DNA from: Ereboglobus luteus
GTDB lineage: Bacteria; Verrucomicrobiota; Verrucomicrobiia; Opitutales; Opitutaceae
Length of the DNA: 64,000 nt
Reading direction: 5' to 3'
NCBI RefSeq assembly: GCF_003096195.1
Contig: NZ_CP023004.1
Location: 2,398,501 to 2,462,500, forward strand
In this document: piece after piece, positions 20,551-42,757 of the stretch
How the letters are laid out: every line of letters starts with the position of its first letter
How positions within the stretch are numbered: the stretch's first letter is position 1
Position numbers and translations under genes: made by a program
Notes under the pieces: model-generated
The model's input: the letters and a program-made list of their open reading frames with translations, nothing else
Databases searched by the model: none
Told to the model about the DNA's origin: nothing

Positions 20551-23500
20551 ATGAAAACGCCCGATGCCACCCCCACGATGACCACCACACGCCCGTCCCT
20601 CTTAAACTTGAAATTTAAACTTCCGTTTATCTGCGCCGCGCTAGTCGCAGCCACGATGCCCGGTCTTCGATCCGCCGATGTTATTTGGACACCCGGTGTC
20701 AGCGGTGACTGGACCAGCCCTGTCAACTGGCAAGGAGGAGTCCTTCCAACCGAGGCTGACAGTGTTCTTGCGGACTCCGGGACGATCACTGTGGGCGACA
20801 GTGTTATCGTCGGCGTAACAGGAACATCCAAGGCAACCGGCACCACCGCCATTGGGCTTACCGCCGACAAGTCCTCCTCTCTTATCATTACCAGTGGAGG
20901 TCATTTGGTTACGGACAACAAGGTTTTTTCGGTTGGCGAGGCAGGCAGTGGTTACCTCGAAATACAGAGCGGCGGCACCCTTCAGACCGGCGGTTATATT
21001 TATGGCAATCAAATAGGCAATATCGCCGGCTCCAGCGGCACGGTCGTTATTAAGGACGGTGGCGTGTGGCGCAGCTACGGAGGCATCTATGTGGGCAATA
21101 ATGGCACAGGGCTTCTTCATGTCGAGGCCGGTGGCACCCTCATCATCGATGGCGGGGCGTCGCTTTATCTTGGCGAGCGCACCGGTGGCAGCGGCACTGC
21201 CATCATTGATGGTTACTTCGAGACTGGTAAGAATGCAGCGGGCAATCCTGTATACCAGCCTATTGGAAAAAATAGCACAGATAACAGCGTTTTTATCATC
21301 GGAAGCACAGGCACGGCCATTACCGCACAGATGAATATCGGTATGAATGCCGGTGCCGTGGGCACTGCCATAGTCTCCGGTTATTGGCAGGCCAATGGCA
21401 ACAATGCCATCGGAAACAAGGGCACCGGCACACTCATTGTCGAGGCCGGCGGTTCTATCAATAGTTCATCGGGATGGATGCGCTTCGGAAGTGTCGCCGG
21501 CTCCTATGGCACCGGCACTATTGCGGGCTCTGTCACCATTGCCAGCACAATGACCGTTGGCAGCAGTGGCAATGGTGATCTTGTCATCCTCCCCGGCGGT
21601 TATGTTAAGGCGGCCACCTTCTATGTAGGCGAAAACGGCGTTGGTTCCGTATACATTGCCGAGGGAGCCACGCTTGTCAACACCGCCAACGGCTGGTTTG
21701 GTCGCAATGCCGGCTCATCAGGCACTCTTACTGTTGACGGAAATTGGCTCAAGAGCGCCTCAGGAGACGCCTACAACGTCATTGGAAACGGCGGAGCAAC
21801 TGCCGCACCTAGCGTCCTCAATGTCGGCGTTACTGGCACTGTCATCAGCAACGATTTGCGTATTGGCGGTAACAACACTGTCGCCATTGTTAACTTGGCG
21901 GGTTTTTATTCTGGCACCCGCGCTGGGGCTACCGTCGGTCACGGTTCAAACTCTAACGGGACTCTTCACATCACCACGACAGGCACGCTTCTTGGTCGGA
22001 CAGTTGGTGTTGTTGCCAACGCGGCCGGTTCGACTGGATCTGCCATAGTAGAAGGTCTCTGGCAGGTTGGCGGCAATTTTACTGTTGGTAATAATGCCAC
22101 TGCTACAGGCAGTCTTGATATCAAAACCACCGCCAACGTCATCGCCGGCGGCAATTACACACAGAACTCGCTTTCTACGCTTTCGGTTGAACTCGACAGA
22201 GGGCGGGCAGCCGATACTGTTGACCCGTCCCTATCCCGGCCACTTCTTTCCGCAAACGGTGCCGCCATGCTTTCCGGGACGCTTTATGTTCATGGTGATG
22301 CGGTCGCCGATATCCCTGAATTCAAATACGATGGAAGCGGGTATGCCAAAGCCAGCACCCTCACAGGCATTCCTGTTCTGCGCGCATCTGGTGGTATCAC
22401 CGGCGATTTTGATACGGTCAAAATTGATGGCATGGTTATCCCCTCAGGGCTCCCTGATTTTATTCGTGGTGGGGGGCTCAAAGTCAACGAAGGTGGTCCG
22501 GTGGATACCCGTTACGATATAGGCTACGGGCTCGCTTGGCGGAGTGGCGTTGGGTCAGCACACGGTGAGTTCACTGTGGATGCTGGTAAAACATTTGAGG
22601 TGGATCTCCAGCTTTCTGACCGTGAGCTTGTATTCGATAGTGGTTGGGACGGCAAATCGCTCATCAAAAAAGGTGAGGGCACCCTTATCTTCTCTGTCGA
22701 GAACGCCTACACTGGCTTAACTAAAATCGAGGCGGGCACCATCATATTTACCGGGCCCAAATCACATATCATGGGTGAACTCGTCAACCATGGTGTCATA
22801 GATCTCGGAGGCACCGGACAACGGCTCCTTACCGCTTCATCGCTTGCCGGTTCCGGCACCTACCGCATGACGGTGAACCTCAACAACGGCACCGGAGATC
22901 GCATCGCAATCACCGGTGATGCGGCGGGCGCCCATCGTTTCCTAATTACCGGCATAGGGAGTGGAGAGCCGCCCACCGGCGACGAGCCCATGATCACGCT
23001 TCTCAGCATCGGCGGTGTGAATGAAATCACCCACGAGTCCGACATTTCGATCAGCGGCACGACATTCCACGGTAGTTTCGACCACGGCGTTTTCAAATAC
23101 GCTGTCGAAATGCGCGGCAATAATCTTGTCATCGTAAACACCGGCTTGGATCCTGTCGTTTTCGATACCATTCGGGGTGTTCCCGGTGCGCAAAGCCTCC
23201 TCTGGTTTGACCAGCAGGACAATCTAGGACGCCGTCTCGGCGAGCTTCGCGCTCCTCGTGACACTGGTTTCGGACTTGATTTTTGGGTCCGTGCCCACGC
23301 CGCCAGCACAACGATCGGCGGCGGTGACACGGAAATGCGCAAATCCGACGTGGATGTTTGGGGCGCTGAAATTGGCGGCGACTACACTTGGCGCTTCGAC
23401 AGTGATCGACTCACCGTTGGTGCCTTCATTGGGTTTAATTCCGCCGATCAAGACTTCCAGTCAGTTCCCTATGCCAATTCGGCCACGGGTGACAGCGATC

Positions 23501-24108
23501 TGTTCAGCATCGGCGCTTACGCAGCCTGGCTTTCCGATGCCGGCTGGTTTGTGAATTCCTCCCTAACCACGTCCCATTACAAAAATAAATTCGATGCGGT
23601 TGACCTCAGTTACAATCACGCCACCGGCGATTACAAGGATCGCGGGTTTGGTGTGACTGTCGAGGGCGGGCGTCGTTTTGACATAACCAAGGGCTGGTTT
23701 GTTGAGCCGGCGCTGCAAGGAGCGGTCGTCCGTCTCATCCGCGGCAGCTACACCACCGAAGGCGATTCAAATGCAGGCGGCTTGCGCGTGCATGGTGCCG
23801 ATGCCACCATCACCCGCATGCGCGGAGTCATGCGCATCGGGCGCGCATGGTCGTTCGGCAACGGACAATGGATGGAGATCGCCGGTCGCGGCGGTGCCGT
23901 CCGCGAGCGCAGCACCGGTGGCGAGGTCAACATCGGCGAAGCCAATCGCTGGCGGCCCAATCTCGACGGCGAGCGATTCGAGGCCGGCGTAGGTTTCTAT
24001 TGGATGCCGTTTGAATCGGGCCAGCTCTACTTCGATTACGAATTTGCTTCCGGTAGCAGCTACCAGAAACCTTGGGGCATTAGTGTCGGATTCCGTCTGT
24101 CACTCTAA
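20551..24108 (+). CDS. Autotransporter outer-membrane protein (1185 residues)
   Basis: Signal sequence within residues 1-45, with the cleavage region near LRSAD. The passenger opens with VIWTPGVSGDWTSPVNW and then has many repeats of the form GTGTLIVEAGG, IGxxGTG, GSSGTVxVxG, the same repeat family as the 3010-residue protein at 26811. Before the barrel there is an autotransporter-associated strand (LIKKGEGTLIFSVENAYTG). The barrel spans about 906-1185 and the linker VPGAQSLLWFDQQDNLGRR is shared with the giant protein. The last residue is Leu rather than the usual aromatic, a small oddity. A strong hairpin follows at 24197. Confidence 0.87.
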   Translation: MKTPDATPTMTTTRPSLLNLKFKLPFICAALVAATMPGLRSADVIWTPGVSGDWTSPVNWQGGVLPTEADSVLADSGTITVGDSVIVGVTGTSKATGTTAIGLTADKSSSLIITSGGHLVTDNKVFSVGEAGSGYLEIQSGGTLQTGGYIYGNQIGNIAGSSGTVVIKDGGVWRSYGGIYVGNNGTGLLHVEAGGTLIIDGGASLYLGERTGGSGTAIIDGYFETGKNAAGNPVYQPIGKNSTDNSVFIIGSTGTAITAQMNIGMNAGAVGTAIVSGYWQANGNNAIGNKGTGTLIVEAGGSINSSSGWMRFGSVAGSYGTGTIAGSVTIASTMTVGSSGNGDLVILPGGYVKAATFYVGENGVGSVYIAEGATLVNTANGWFGRNAGSSGTLTVDGNWLKSASGDAYNVIGNGGATAAPSVLNVGVTGTVISNDLRIGGNNTVAIVNLAGFYSGTRAGATVGHGSNSNGTLHITTTGTLLGRTVGVVANAAGSTGSAIVEGLWQVGGNFTVGNNATATGSLDIKTTANVIAGGNYTQNSLSTLSVELDRGRAADTVDPSLSRPLLSANGAAMLSGTLYVHGDAVADIPEFKYDGSGYAKASTLTGIPVLRASGGITGDFDTVKIDGMVIPSGLPDFIRGGGLKVNEGGPVDTRYDIGYGLAWRSGVGSAHGEFTVDAGKTFEVDLQLSDRELVFDSGWDGKSLIKKGEGTLIFSVENAYTGLTKIEAGTIIFTGPKSHIMGELVNHGVIDLGGTGQRLLTASSLAGSGTYRMTVNLNNGTGDRIAITGDAAGAHRFLITGIGSGEPPTGDEPMITLLSIGGVNEITHESDISISGTTFHGSFDHGVFKYAVEMRGNNLVIVNTGLDPVVFDTIRGVPGAQSLLWFDQQDNLGRRLGELRAPRDTGFGLDFWVRAHAASTTIGGGDTEMRKSDVDVWGAEIGGDYTWRFDSDRLTVGAFIGFNSADQDFQSVPYANSATGDSDLFSIGAYAAWLSDAGWFVNSSLTTSHYKNKFDAVDLSYNHATGDYKDRGFGVTVEGGRRFDITKGWFVEPALQGAVVRLIRGSYTTEGDSNAGGLRVHGADATITRMRGVMRIGRAWSFGNGQWMEIAGRGGAVRERSTGGEVNIGEANRWRPNLDGERFEAGVGFYWMPFESGQLYFDYEFASGSSYQKPWGISVGFRLSL

Positions 24109-24196
24109 ATACGTTCTTCATCCACTCTTAATACGCAGGCCCTCGCCCTTTTTTTCCCGGAAAGGCCGGGGCCTGCCCCATCAATGCTGTTCCTCC

Positions 24197-24224
24197 GATA
24201 TGATGCGAATGTTCGCATCATATC
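24197..24224. other. Perfect 13 bp hairpin between operons
   Basis: GATATGATGCGAA and its exact complement are separated by two bases. It lies about 90 bp after the autotransporter stop and 85 bp before the next gene. There is no T-run, so it may be a bidirectional mRNA 3' structure or a protein-binding site rather than a classical terminator. A weaker GC hairpin (24135-24176) precedes it. Confidence 0.5.
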
Positions 24225-24308
24225 AGCGAAACAACTTGTGCCGCATGGTGCGGTGTCCGTCTTTCCTCTGAATCCCCCTTTCTTTTTGATTGGGGAAAAG
24301 TTTTCCTC

Positions 24309-26734
24309 ATGCCGTCAGTTTTTCAGTTTACTGCAATGACATCCCCTGTAAAAAAACTCCACACCTTGATTCTAATTGCCTTTTTGCTGACAACTTCCGT
24401 CGCATTCTCCAAGGTGATTATTAAAAATGACTTCGAAAAGGGGGTTCCCCGGGAATACAGCCCCGATAAGAACTTCAAAATTTCGACGGACACCGCTTAT
24501 GCTCGCTCCGGAAAAGCTTCGTTGCATCTCGCCAAGAATGCCGGAGCCACATCAAATGCCGTTTATTACGATCTCGATGGACGGATGGATTTTGTCGATG
24601 CCTGCGAATTTTCCGTTTGGGTCTATACCAAGTCCAAGACAAGGGTCGCCATTTACATTTCGACGGACGATGGTGGCGGCCGTTACAATGTTGCCGAGGC
24701 ATATGGCACGCTCACGCCCGGCAAATGGTGCCAGATGAAGGGGGTTGTCCACGCGGGTGACTGGCGCAAGCAGGATCAGCAAACGCGCTTTGTCATTCGC
24801 AGCTATGGCGAGTGCTGGGTCGACGACGTTTCGCTTGAAACCAGCACGACCGCGACGCCCGCGCAAGCGTGGCCCCGCCTCAAGGCAATGATCCAATCGA
24901 GGACAGCCAAGCGCATCTCAACCGTCAAACTTGGCGACACCCTCACTCTCGACGCACGCAACGCCGTCCTCGCTCCCGACACTGCCCGCGTGGAAGTTTC
25001 CCTGCCCGACACTGCCTCGACTATCATCCCGGAAGAGGGACTGCTGGTGTTTGCCATTAACGCCACGGAAGATCTTGCGCTTACCGGCTCGCTCCAGCTC
25101 GAACCCGACGCTGACCTGCGCCCCGGATTGCGCGTCACTGTGCTTGCCGACGACACTGTTATTGCTGCTCCCGCCGTAAAGGCCAAGGCGTGGAAGGGGA
25201 CTCAATCCGGCAATCGTCCCGGCCCCGCACCGAACATCAAGGGCGAGCGCCCATCCTCTACCGTCCCCCTTGCGCCCTTCCGTCTAAGCAAGGGGCGCCA
25301 TTATATCACTGTCGCGGGGCCCCACATCCGCTCCGGGGGCACCTTTGCGAAACTCGAACTGCAGGCCGGCACGCAGCCTGCCGAGAAGCCCCTCTACACC
25401 TTCGGACTTCTTTCCGACACGCATCTTGGCAGCGGCCGCCCCGAATGGATTAACCTGAAACTCAACGCCCAGGCTGGCGCCGAGTTGGAGGCTGCGCTCC
25501 GCCAGCTCAAGCGCGAAGGCGCTGGCTTTGCAATCATTGCCGGTGATATGACCGATGCCGGGCGCCGCAGCCAATACGATGAGCTTTCCCGTATCGTCAA
25601 GCGCGCCAACCTGCCCGTTTACGGCTGCCTCGGCAACCATGACACTTTCCGCGATTCGCGCAAAAAAGACATCGCGGAAACAATACCGAAACTCTTCCCC
25701 GATGGTCCCACGAACACCGACTATGCCTTTTCCAAGGCCCCCTGCGCTTCATCGTGCTCGACGGTTCCCACTGGTATGGCAAGGATGCTCCTGTTCAAGG
25801 GTTCAGGGGCGGCAAGGCCGACAAAACCACCTATCGCGAGGGCATGATCGATTGGTTGCGCGCCACCCTCGCCACTGATACCGGCACACCCACCATTGTT
25901 ATTTCCCACTATGAATTCTTTCTCAATCGTGGTGTTTCTCCCGTGAGCGGTTATGATCTCGGCAAAGGCTCCTCGATGGATAAAAAGCTCATGACCACGC
26001 TTGCCGCCGCGCCCAATGTTGTCGCCACAATGAACGGTCACATGCATTACAACGCCGTTGGTAATTACCAAGGCATCACCAGCATTCAGACCCCAGCCTT
26101 TGTTGAGTGGCCCAACGCCTATCGCGTCTGCCGCGTCTACCCCGACCGCATTGAATGGGAAGTTCGCCAGATGTCCAATCGCGGACTTATCCGCGAGGGG
26201 GTGGTAAAAGAAAAAGCGCTCCTGTGGATGCTTTCCACTACCAATGATGACCTTGCCGGCACCGTAAAACTGGCACCGCGCACACCTGTGACGACCGTGA
26301 TTGACGAGGATTTCGAGGGAAGCACCCTGCCGCGCAGCGTTTTCGGTTATCGCGTGAGCCGTGAGATTGACACAACCCGCGCACATTCCGGCAAATCTTC
26401 ACTCCGCGTTAAGACGACGGGCAAGGATTGGGGGACCGTCGGTTTTGACCTCGACCAACTGATGGACTTCAGCGCCGCAGGGGAGATTTCCCTTTGGGTT
26501 TATGCCGAGCCCGCCGCGCGCGTGTCGGCGTATGTTTCCGCACAGGTAATCGGCAATAAGGATCGCCATACGGTCGCTCGTGTCGCCGGCAAAATCGAAC
26601 CTGGTAAATGGTGCCAGTTGAAAGCGCAAATCCCCGCCGGCTACTGGCGCATGGACGAGAAAGACGTCCGCCTTGTGGTTCGCACCCACGGCGAATGTTG
26701 GATAGACAGTGTCAAAATGCGAGCAGTCAGATAA
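24309..26734 (+). pseudogene. Metallophosphoesterase with N- and C-terminal carbohydrate-binding-like modules, one -1 frameshift
   Basis: A signal peptide follows a start at 24309 or, equally possible, 24336. Residues about 35-185 and the last 150 residues are two copies of a CBM-like beta-sandwich (FEKGVPREYS and FEGSTLPRSV, each followed by FSVWVY- or ISLWVY-type strands). Between them lies a calcineurin-type phosphoesterase: LLSDTHLG, AGDMTDAGR, LGNHDTF, VISHYEF, NGHMHYN. The frame breaks at the C5 run 25738-25742; one added C joins SKAP to LRFIVLDGSHW and gives 808 residues. The paralogue at 42758 has the same order without the C-terminal module. Phosphoesterase class is firm, substrate unknown. 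Confidence 0.82.
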
Positions 26735-26810
26735 TTCTCAAATAATTGATTTAACTAAAACGCACAAAGATATCAAAATAAGTTGTGTAAACTTGCCCTA
26801 AATAAATTTT

Positions 26811-39352
<12,542 letters not shown>

Positions 39353-39373
39353 AACGCTGATTTAAACAGAGTG

Positions 39374-39455
39374 ATTCATAGATGACGCGGATGCGCGCAG
39401 ATACAAACCACTGACCTTGGTATTTATCCGCGTTCATCCGCGTCATTTGTGGATA
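39374..39455. repeat. Dispersed palindromic element, family A (copy 2)
   Basis: The left arm contains GATGACGCGGATG and the right arm its complement CATCCGCGTCAT, with further pairing outside. The element ends in TGTGGATAAT about 17 bp before the start of the next gene at 39472. Confidence 0.8.
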
Positions 39456-39471
39456 ATAGAACAAACCAAAA

Positions 39472-41370
39472 ATGAACCTCCCCAAAAAAACGCCCGCCCT
39501 TTTCGTTCTCGCGTTTCTGTTCGCCGCATCCGCTCTCGCGAACACCAATACCGCCGCCGACATCACCGGCTCCGATTTTAAAACCATCACTTTTCAGAAC
39601 GGCTCCGACGGTTATTCCGGCACGGTCGATGTGCGCGTCGCAAAAAATACTCCCGCCGCGCACGACCCGAAATCCGCCGTCTTTTGGATTCAATACGAGC
39701 GCGATCCCGAAACCAATAAATTCAAAAACAACAGCGTCGCCTTGCTTCGCTTCGACAATCTTTTCGGCAACGCCCCCGGCCAGATTCCCCCCGGTTCGCC
39801 CATCGTCAAAGCCACGCTCCGTCTCCACTCCGGACATTCCAAAAACGCCGAGAGCCGCAATCGTCTCAACCTAAACCGCATGCTGGTTCCGTGGGACGCT
39901 TCCGCCGCGTGGAATTATCCCGCGTGGGGTCGCAATGGCATCCAGACCGACGATCGCGAGGCGGCTGCCGAGCCCGACGACCTCGCCATCTTTAACGAAA
40001 AAGATGTCGCCCGCGACTTCGACGTCACCCGGACGCTGCGCGCCTGGTCCGGCGGTGCGCCCAATCACGGCTGGCTCCTGCATCACGTTTTCCGCAAGAC
40101 CTCCAACGCGCTTGGCATTGTCTCCTCGCATTCGAAAGCCGCGCAAAAACGTCCGCAACTCACCATCACCTACGACGCCAATCCGGCCAATCGCGCGCCC
40201 GTCGCCGCGGACCTTGCCGCCGCCCGCGCCGCGCCCGGCTCCGCCACGCTCTCCCTGCGCGCCGACGATCCCGACGGCGGTCCGCTTACCGTCACCTTCC
40301 TCGCCCGCCGCCGTCCCGACGCGGCCCGCGACCTCAATCTCGTCCTGCTACCCGACACACAGTATTACGTTCGCGAGCGCCACAACGGCACCGCCGCAAT
40401 GTTCATCGCGCAAACCGACTGGGTCATTCGCCACGCCCGCCCCCTCAACATCGCCGCCGTGCTTCACCTCGGCGACATCACCGACCGGGGCGATGTCGAG
40501 CGCAACGAATGGGTCAATGCCGCCAATGCCATGTATCGGCTCGGCGATCCCGCCGCCACCGGTCGCCCCGATGGCATCCCCTACATCCTCGCCGTCGGCA
40601 ACCACGACCAGCGTTACGAAAACGGCACGTGGGAAGGCCCCGCGACACTCTTCAACGAATATTTCGGCGTGAAACATTTTTCGCAAAAAAGCTACTACGG
40701 CGGCCACTACGGAAAGAACAATAACAACTACTATATATTCTTCGACTCGGGTCCCGAGAAATTCGTTGTCGTCTCCCTCGAATACGACGCGTCTGCGAAA
40801 CGCCCCGAAGTCCTCCAATGGGCCGACGGCATCTTGAAAAAGCACGCCGACCGCCGTGCCATCATCATCACCCATTCCACGCTCACCCCCGGCATCCAGT
40901 CCGCGCACACCAAGGACGGCGCCGCCGCCTACGCCGCGCTCAAGGGCAATAAAAACCTCATGCTCCTCATCGGCGGACACATCACCGGCGAGGGCCGCCG
41001 CACCGACACCTTCAACGGCTCCACCGTCCACTCCGTCCTCATGGATTTTCAGTCCGACAAAAACGGCGGCAACGGCATGCTCGGCATGCTCACGCTCTCC
41101 CCGCGCACCAACAAAATCCACGCCGCCGCCTTTTCCCCGCACACCAACAGCGGACGGCTCGACGGCTGCGCGACCTACACGCTCGACTACGATTTCGGCG
41201 CAAAAATCGAAGCCTTCGCCAAAGTCGCCACCGTCGAGGTTTCCGCCGGCGCGACCGCAACCGCGACATTGGAAAACATGGACGCCTCCGCCACCTACGA
41301 ATGGGTTGCCGAAATCAGCGACAAAGGCAAAACCACGCGCACGAGCGCCCGCGCGATTTCGAACAAATAA
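39472..41370 (+). CDS. DNRLRE-domain metallophosphoesterase, secreted
   Basis: 632 residues with a signal peptide (about 1-23). Residues about 30-235 are a DNRLRE-type beta-sandwich (VALLRFDNLFG, VKATLRLHSGHS, AWSGGAPNHGW). Residues about 280-540 are a calcineurin-type phosphoesterase: LPDTQYYV, HLGDITDRGD, VGNHDQ, ITHSTL, IGGHITGEGRR. The active site has the two-metal His/Asp set expected. Unlike the two other phosphoesterases here (24309 and 42758), it has a different N-terminal module and an intact frame. A wall- or surface-attached phosphatase or phosphodiesterase role is inferred; the substrate is not evident. Confidence 0.85.
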   Translation: MNLPKKTPALFVLAFLFAASALANTNTAADITGSDFKTITFQNGSDGYSGTVDVRVAKNTPAAHDPKSAVFWIQYERDPETNKFKNNSVALLRFDNLFGNAPGQIPPGSPIVKATLRLHSGHSKNAESRNRLNLNRMLVPWDASAAWNYPAWGRNGIQTDDREAAAEPDDLAIFNEKDVARDFDVTRTLRAWSGGAPNHGWLLHHVFRKTSNALGIVSSHSKAAQKRPQLTITYDANPANRAPVAADLAAARAAPGSATLSLRADDPDGGPLTVTFLARRRPDAARDLNLVLLPDTQYYVRERHNGTAAMFIAQTDWVIRHARPLNIAAVLHLGDITDRGDVERNEWVNAANAMYRLGDPAATGRPDGIPYILAVGNHDQRYENGTWEGPATLFNEYFGVKHFSQKSYYGGHYGKNNNNYYIFFDSGPEKFVVVSLEYDASAKRPEVLQWADGILKKHADRRAIIITHSTLTPGIQSAHTKDGAAAYAALKGNKNLMLLIGGHITGEGRRTDTFNGSTVHSVLMDFQSDKNGGNGMLGMLTLSPRTNKIHAAAFSPHTNSGRLDGCATYTLDYDFGAKIEAFAKVATVEVSAGATATATLENMDASATYEWVAEISDKGKTTRTSARAISNK

Positions 41371-41392
41371 ACCATTCCTGAAAAGAATCAAA

Positions 41393-41448
41393 AAACGCAG
41401 ATACAAGCCACTGAATCTTGGCATTATTCTGCGGCATCCTGTGGATAA
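41393..41448. repeat. Dispersed palindromic element, family A (copy 3, truncated)
   Basis: It retains AAACGCAGATACAA on the left and TTCTGCGGCATCCTGTGGAT followed by AAAAA on the right. The middle words of the arms are shortened. It lies between the phosphoesterase gene and an unrelated AT-richer gene. Confidence 0.55.
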
Positions 41449-41544
41449 AAACCAACTAGGCAAACGATCACTACTTTACAAAGGAGCATCTAAAAATAAA
41501 AACGCTTGCATCTTCATCATGGAATGTCCCCGAAAAATATTCAT

Positions 41545-42663
41545 ATGAAAAGCTTTGATCGCCTCAAAATCACTGGCCTTGTGATTGTCTGTTTGGTTGC
41601 CGGTTTGCTCACACGAGCGCAAGATGTCGGCGCATCCACGTCTTCCGAGACGACGATTGATCATAAATCCCTAAATTATTTTATGAATGATTTCTGTAGA
41701 AAAAAAATATGGGGAAGTCATATCTTGGTCGAACACGTTGAAGCGCTTCGGGATGTTGTTAAAATAGTTAAATATTCCGAGCGTTGGCTGAATAATGTTC
41801 AGTCTTTTGCTGAAAAGACTGGGGATAAAAGAACAGGCCGGAAAGCAGGGATCCTGCTGGAGCGATTGAAAAATGTGAATATCACAGAGGTCGAGCAGGA
41901 GATGAACGCCAGTCTGAATATTGGCAGGCCATATTTTCAGTTTATTACTATAAATGAAACCGACGGAAAAGTCAGAAACACCGACCTGCCGCGTGACGTC
42001 GCCAGTAGGCATTTGCGGAAAATTAGCGGTTTGAAAAAAGAATTGATGAAGTTTAGTGAAGAGTGTCAAACGGTGCTGGATGGCACGCCCGAAGGAAAAG
42101 TGATCGCCGGCCTTTTCCCGTTAAGCAGGCATAAGGCAAATAAGACGGAGGAAATTATATTCACGCCAACAATCCCGGTGGAGAAAATTGCATATAATCT
42201 TGAGATGATGATTTATACCATACTCAAGCAAAATAACAATATGATTGAATATAATATACAAGTTCGCAATGTAATCCATGTTTCCACTTTTGTGGATTCT
42301 TTGAAGGAAAGCGGGGCCGGGGCGTTGCAGATTTTAAAAAAAATGTATGATGATTATGAAACAAAACAAATTCCGATTTATGAAAATATGCTAGATTTAT
42401 TAAATAAGATGAACGAAGATCCGAACGCCCAAACCGTCGGGGATATGAAAGCATTCATAGACGAACATTTACCCAAAATATACGGATTTTTTTGGGAAAA
42501 ATATTTAAACACCGCCTATTTATATAAACATCACATCCAGCCCATCATGGCGGCTGAAGGAAATGTGGTAGCGGGTGCGGGGGATGCATTGCGCTATCTT
42601 CTGTATGAATTGAACTCAGACCAGGGCCCCTTCCCCTTTCCCGAACAAAGTCTCACGCGGTAA
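41545..42663 (+). CDS. Hypothetical exported protein, AT-richer than its neighbours
   Basis: 372 residues from the ATG at 41545, which gives a signal-like hydrophobic segment (LKITGLVIVCLVAGLLTRAQ). An upstream in-frame ATG at 41506 would add 13 residues before it and is less likely. The rest is mostly helical and polar, with many Lys, Glu, Asn and Ile residues and no motif I recognise. Codon use is strikingly richer in A/T (ATA, AAT, TTA) than the genes on either side, suggesting recent acquisition or relaxed selection. It is flanked by repeats and phosphoesterases, which give no functional hint. It is probably a real gene because the frame is long and intact in AT-rich DNA. Confidence 0.7.
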   Translation: MKSFDRLKITGLVIVCLVAGLLTRAQDVGASTSSETTIDHKSLNYFMNDFCRKKIWGSHILVEHVEALRDVVKIVKYSERWLNNVQSFAEKTGDKRTGRKAGILLERLKNVNITEVEQEMNASLNIGRPYFQFITINETDGKVRNTDLPRDVASRHLRKISGLKKELMKFSEECQTVLDGTPEGKVIAGLFPLSRHKANKTEEIIFTPTIPVEKIAYNLEMMIYTILKQNNNMIEYNIQVRNVIHVSTFVDSLKESGAGALQILKKMYDDYETKQIPIYENMLDLLNKMNEDPNAQTVGDMKAFIDEHLPKIYGFFWEKYLNTAYLYKHHIQPIMAAEGNVVAGAGDALRYLLYELNSDQGPFPFPEQSLTR

Positions 42664-42757
42664 TTCAAAAACACTCGATTCGATCAAAGTTGAACAAACT
42701 CAGTCCTCATATATTACTAAAATAAGAAATACAAATTCTTCCTCCGTGTCCCAATAA

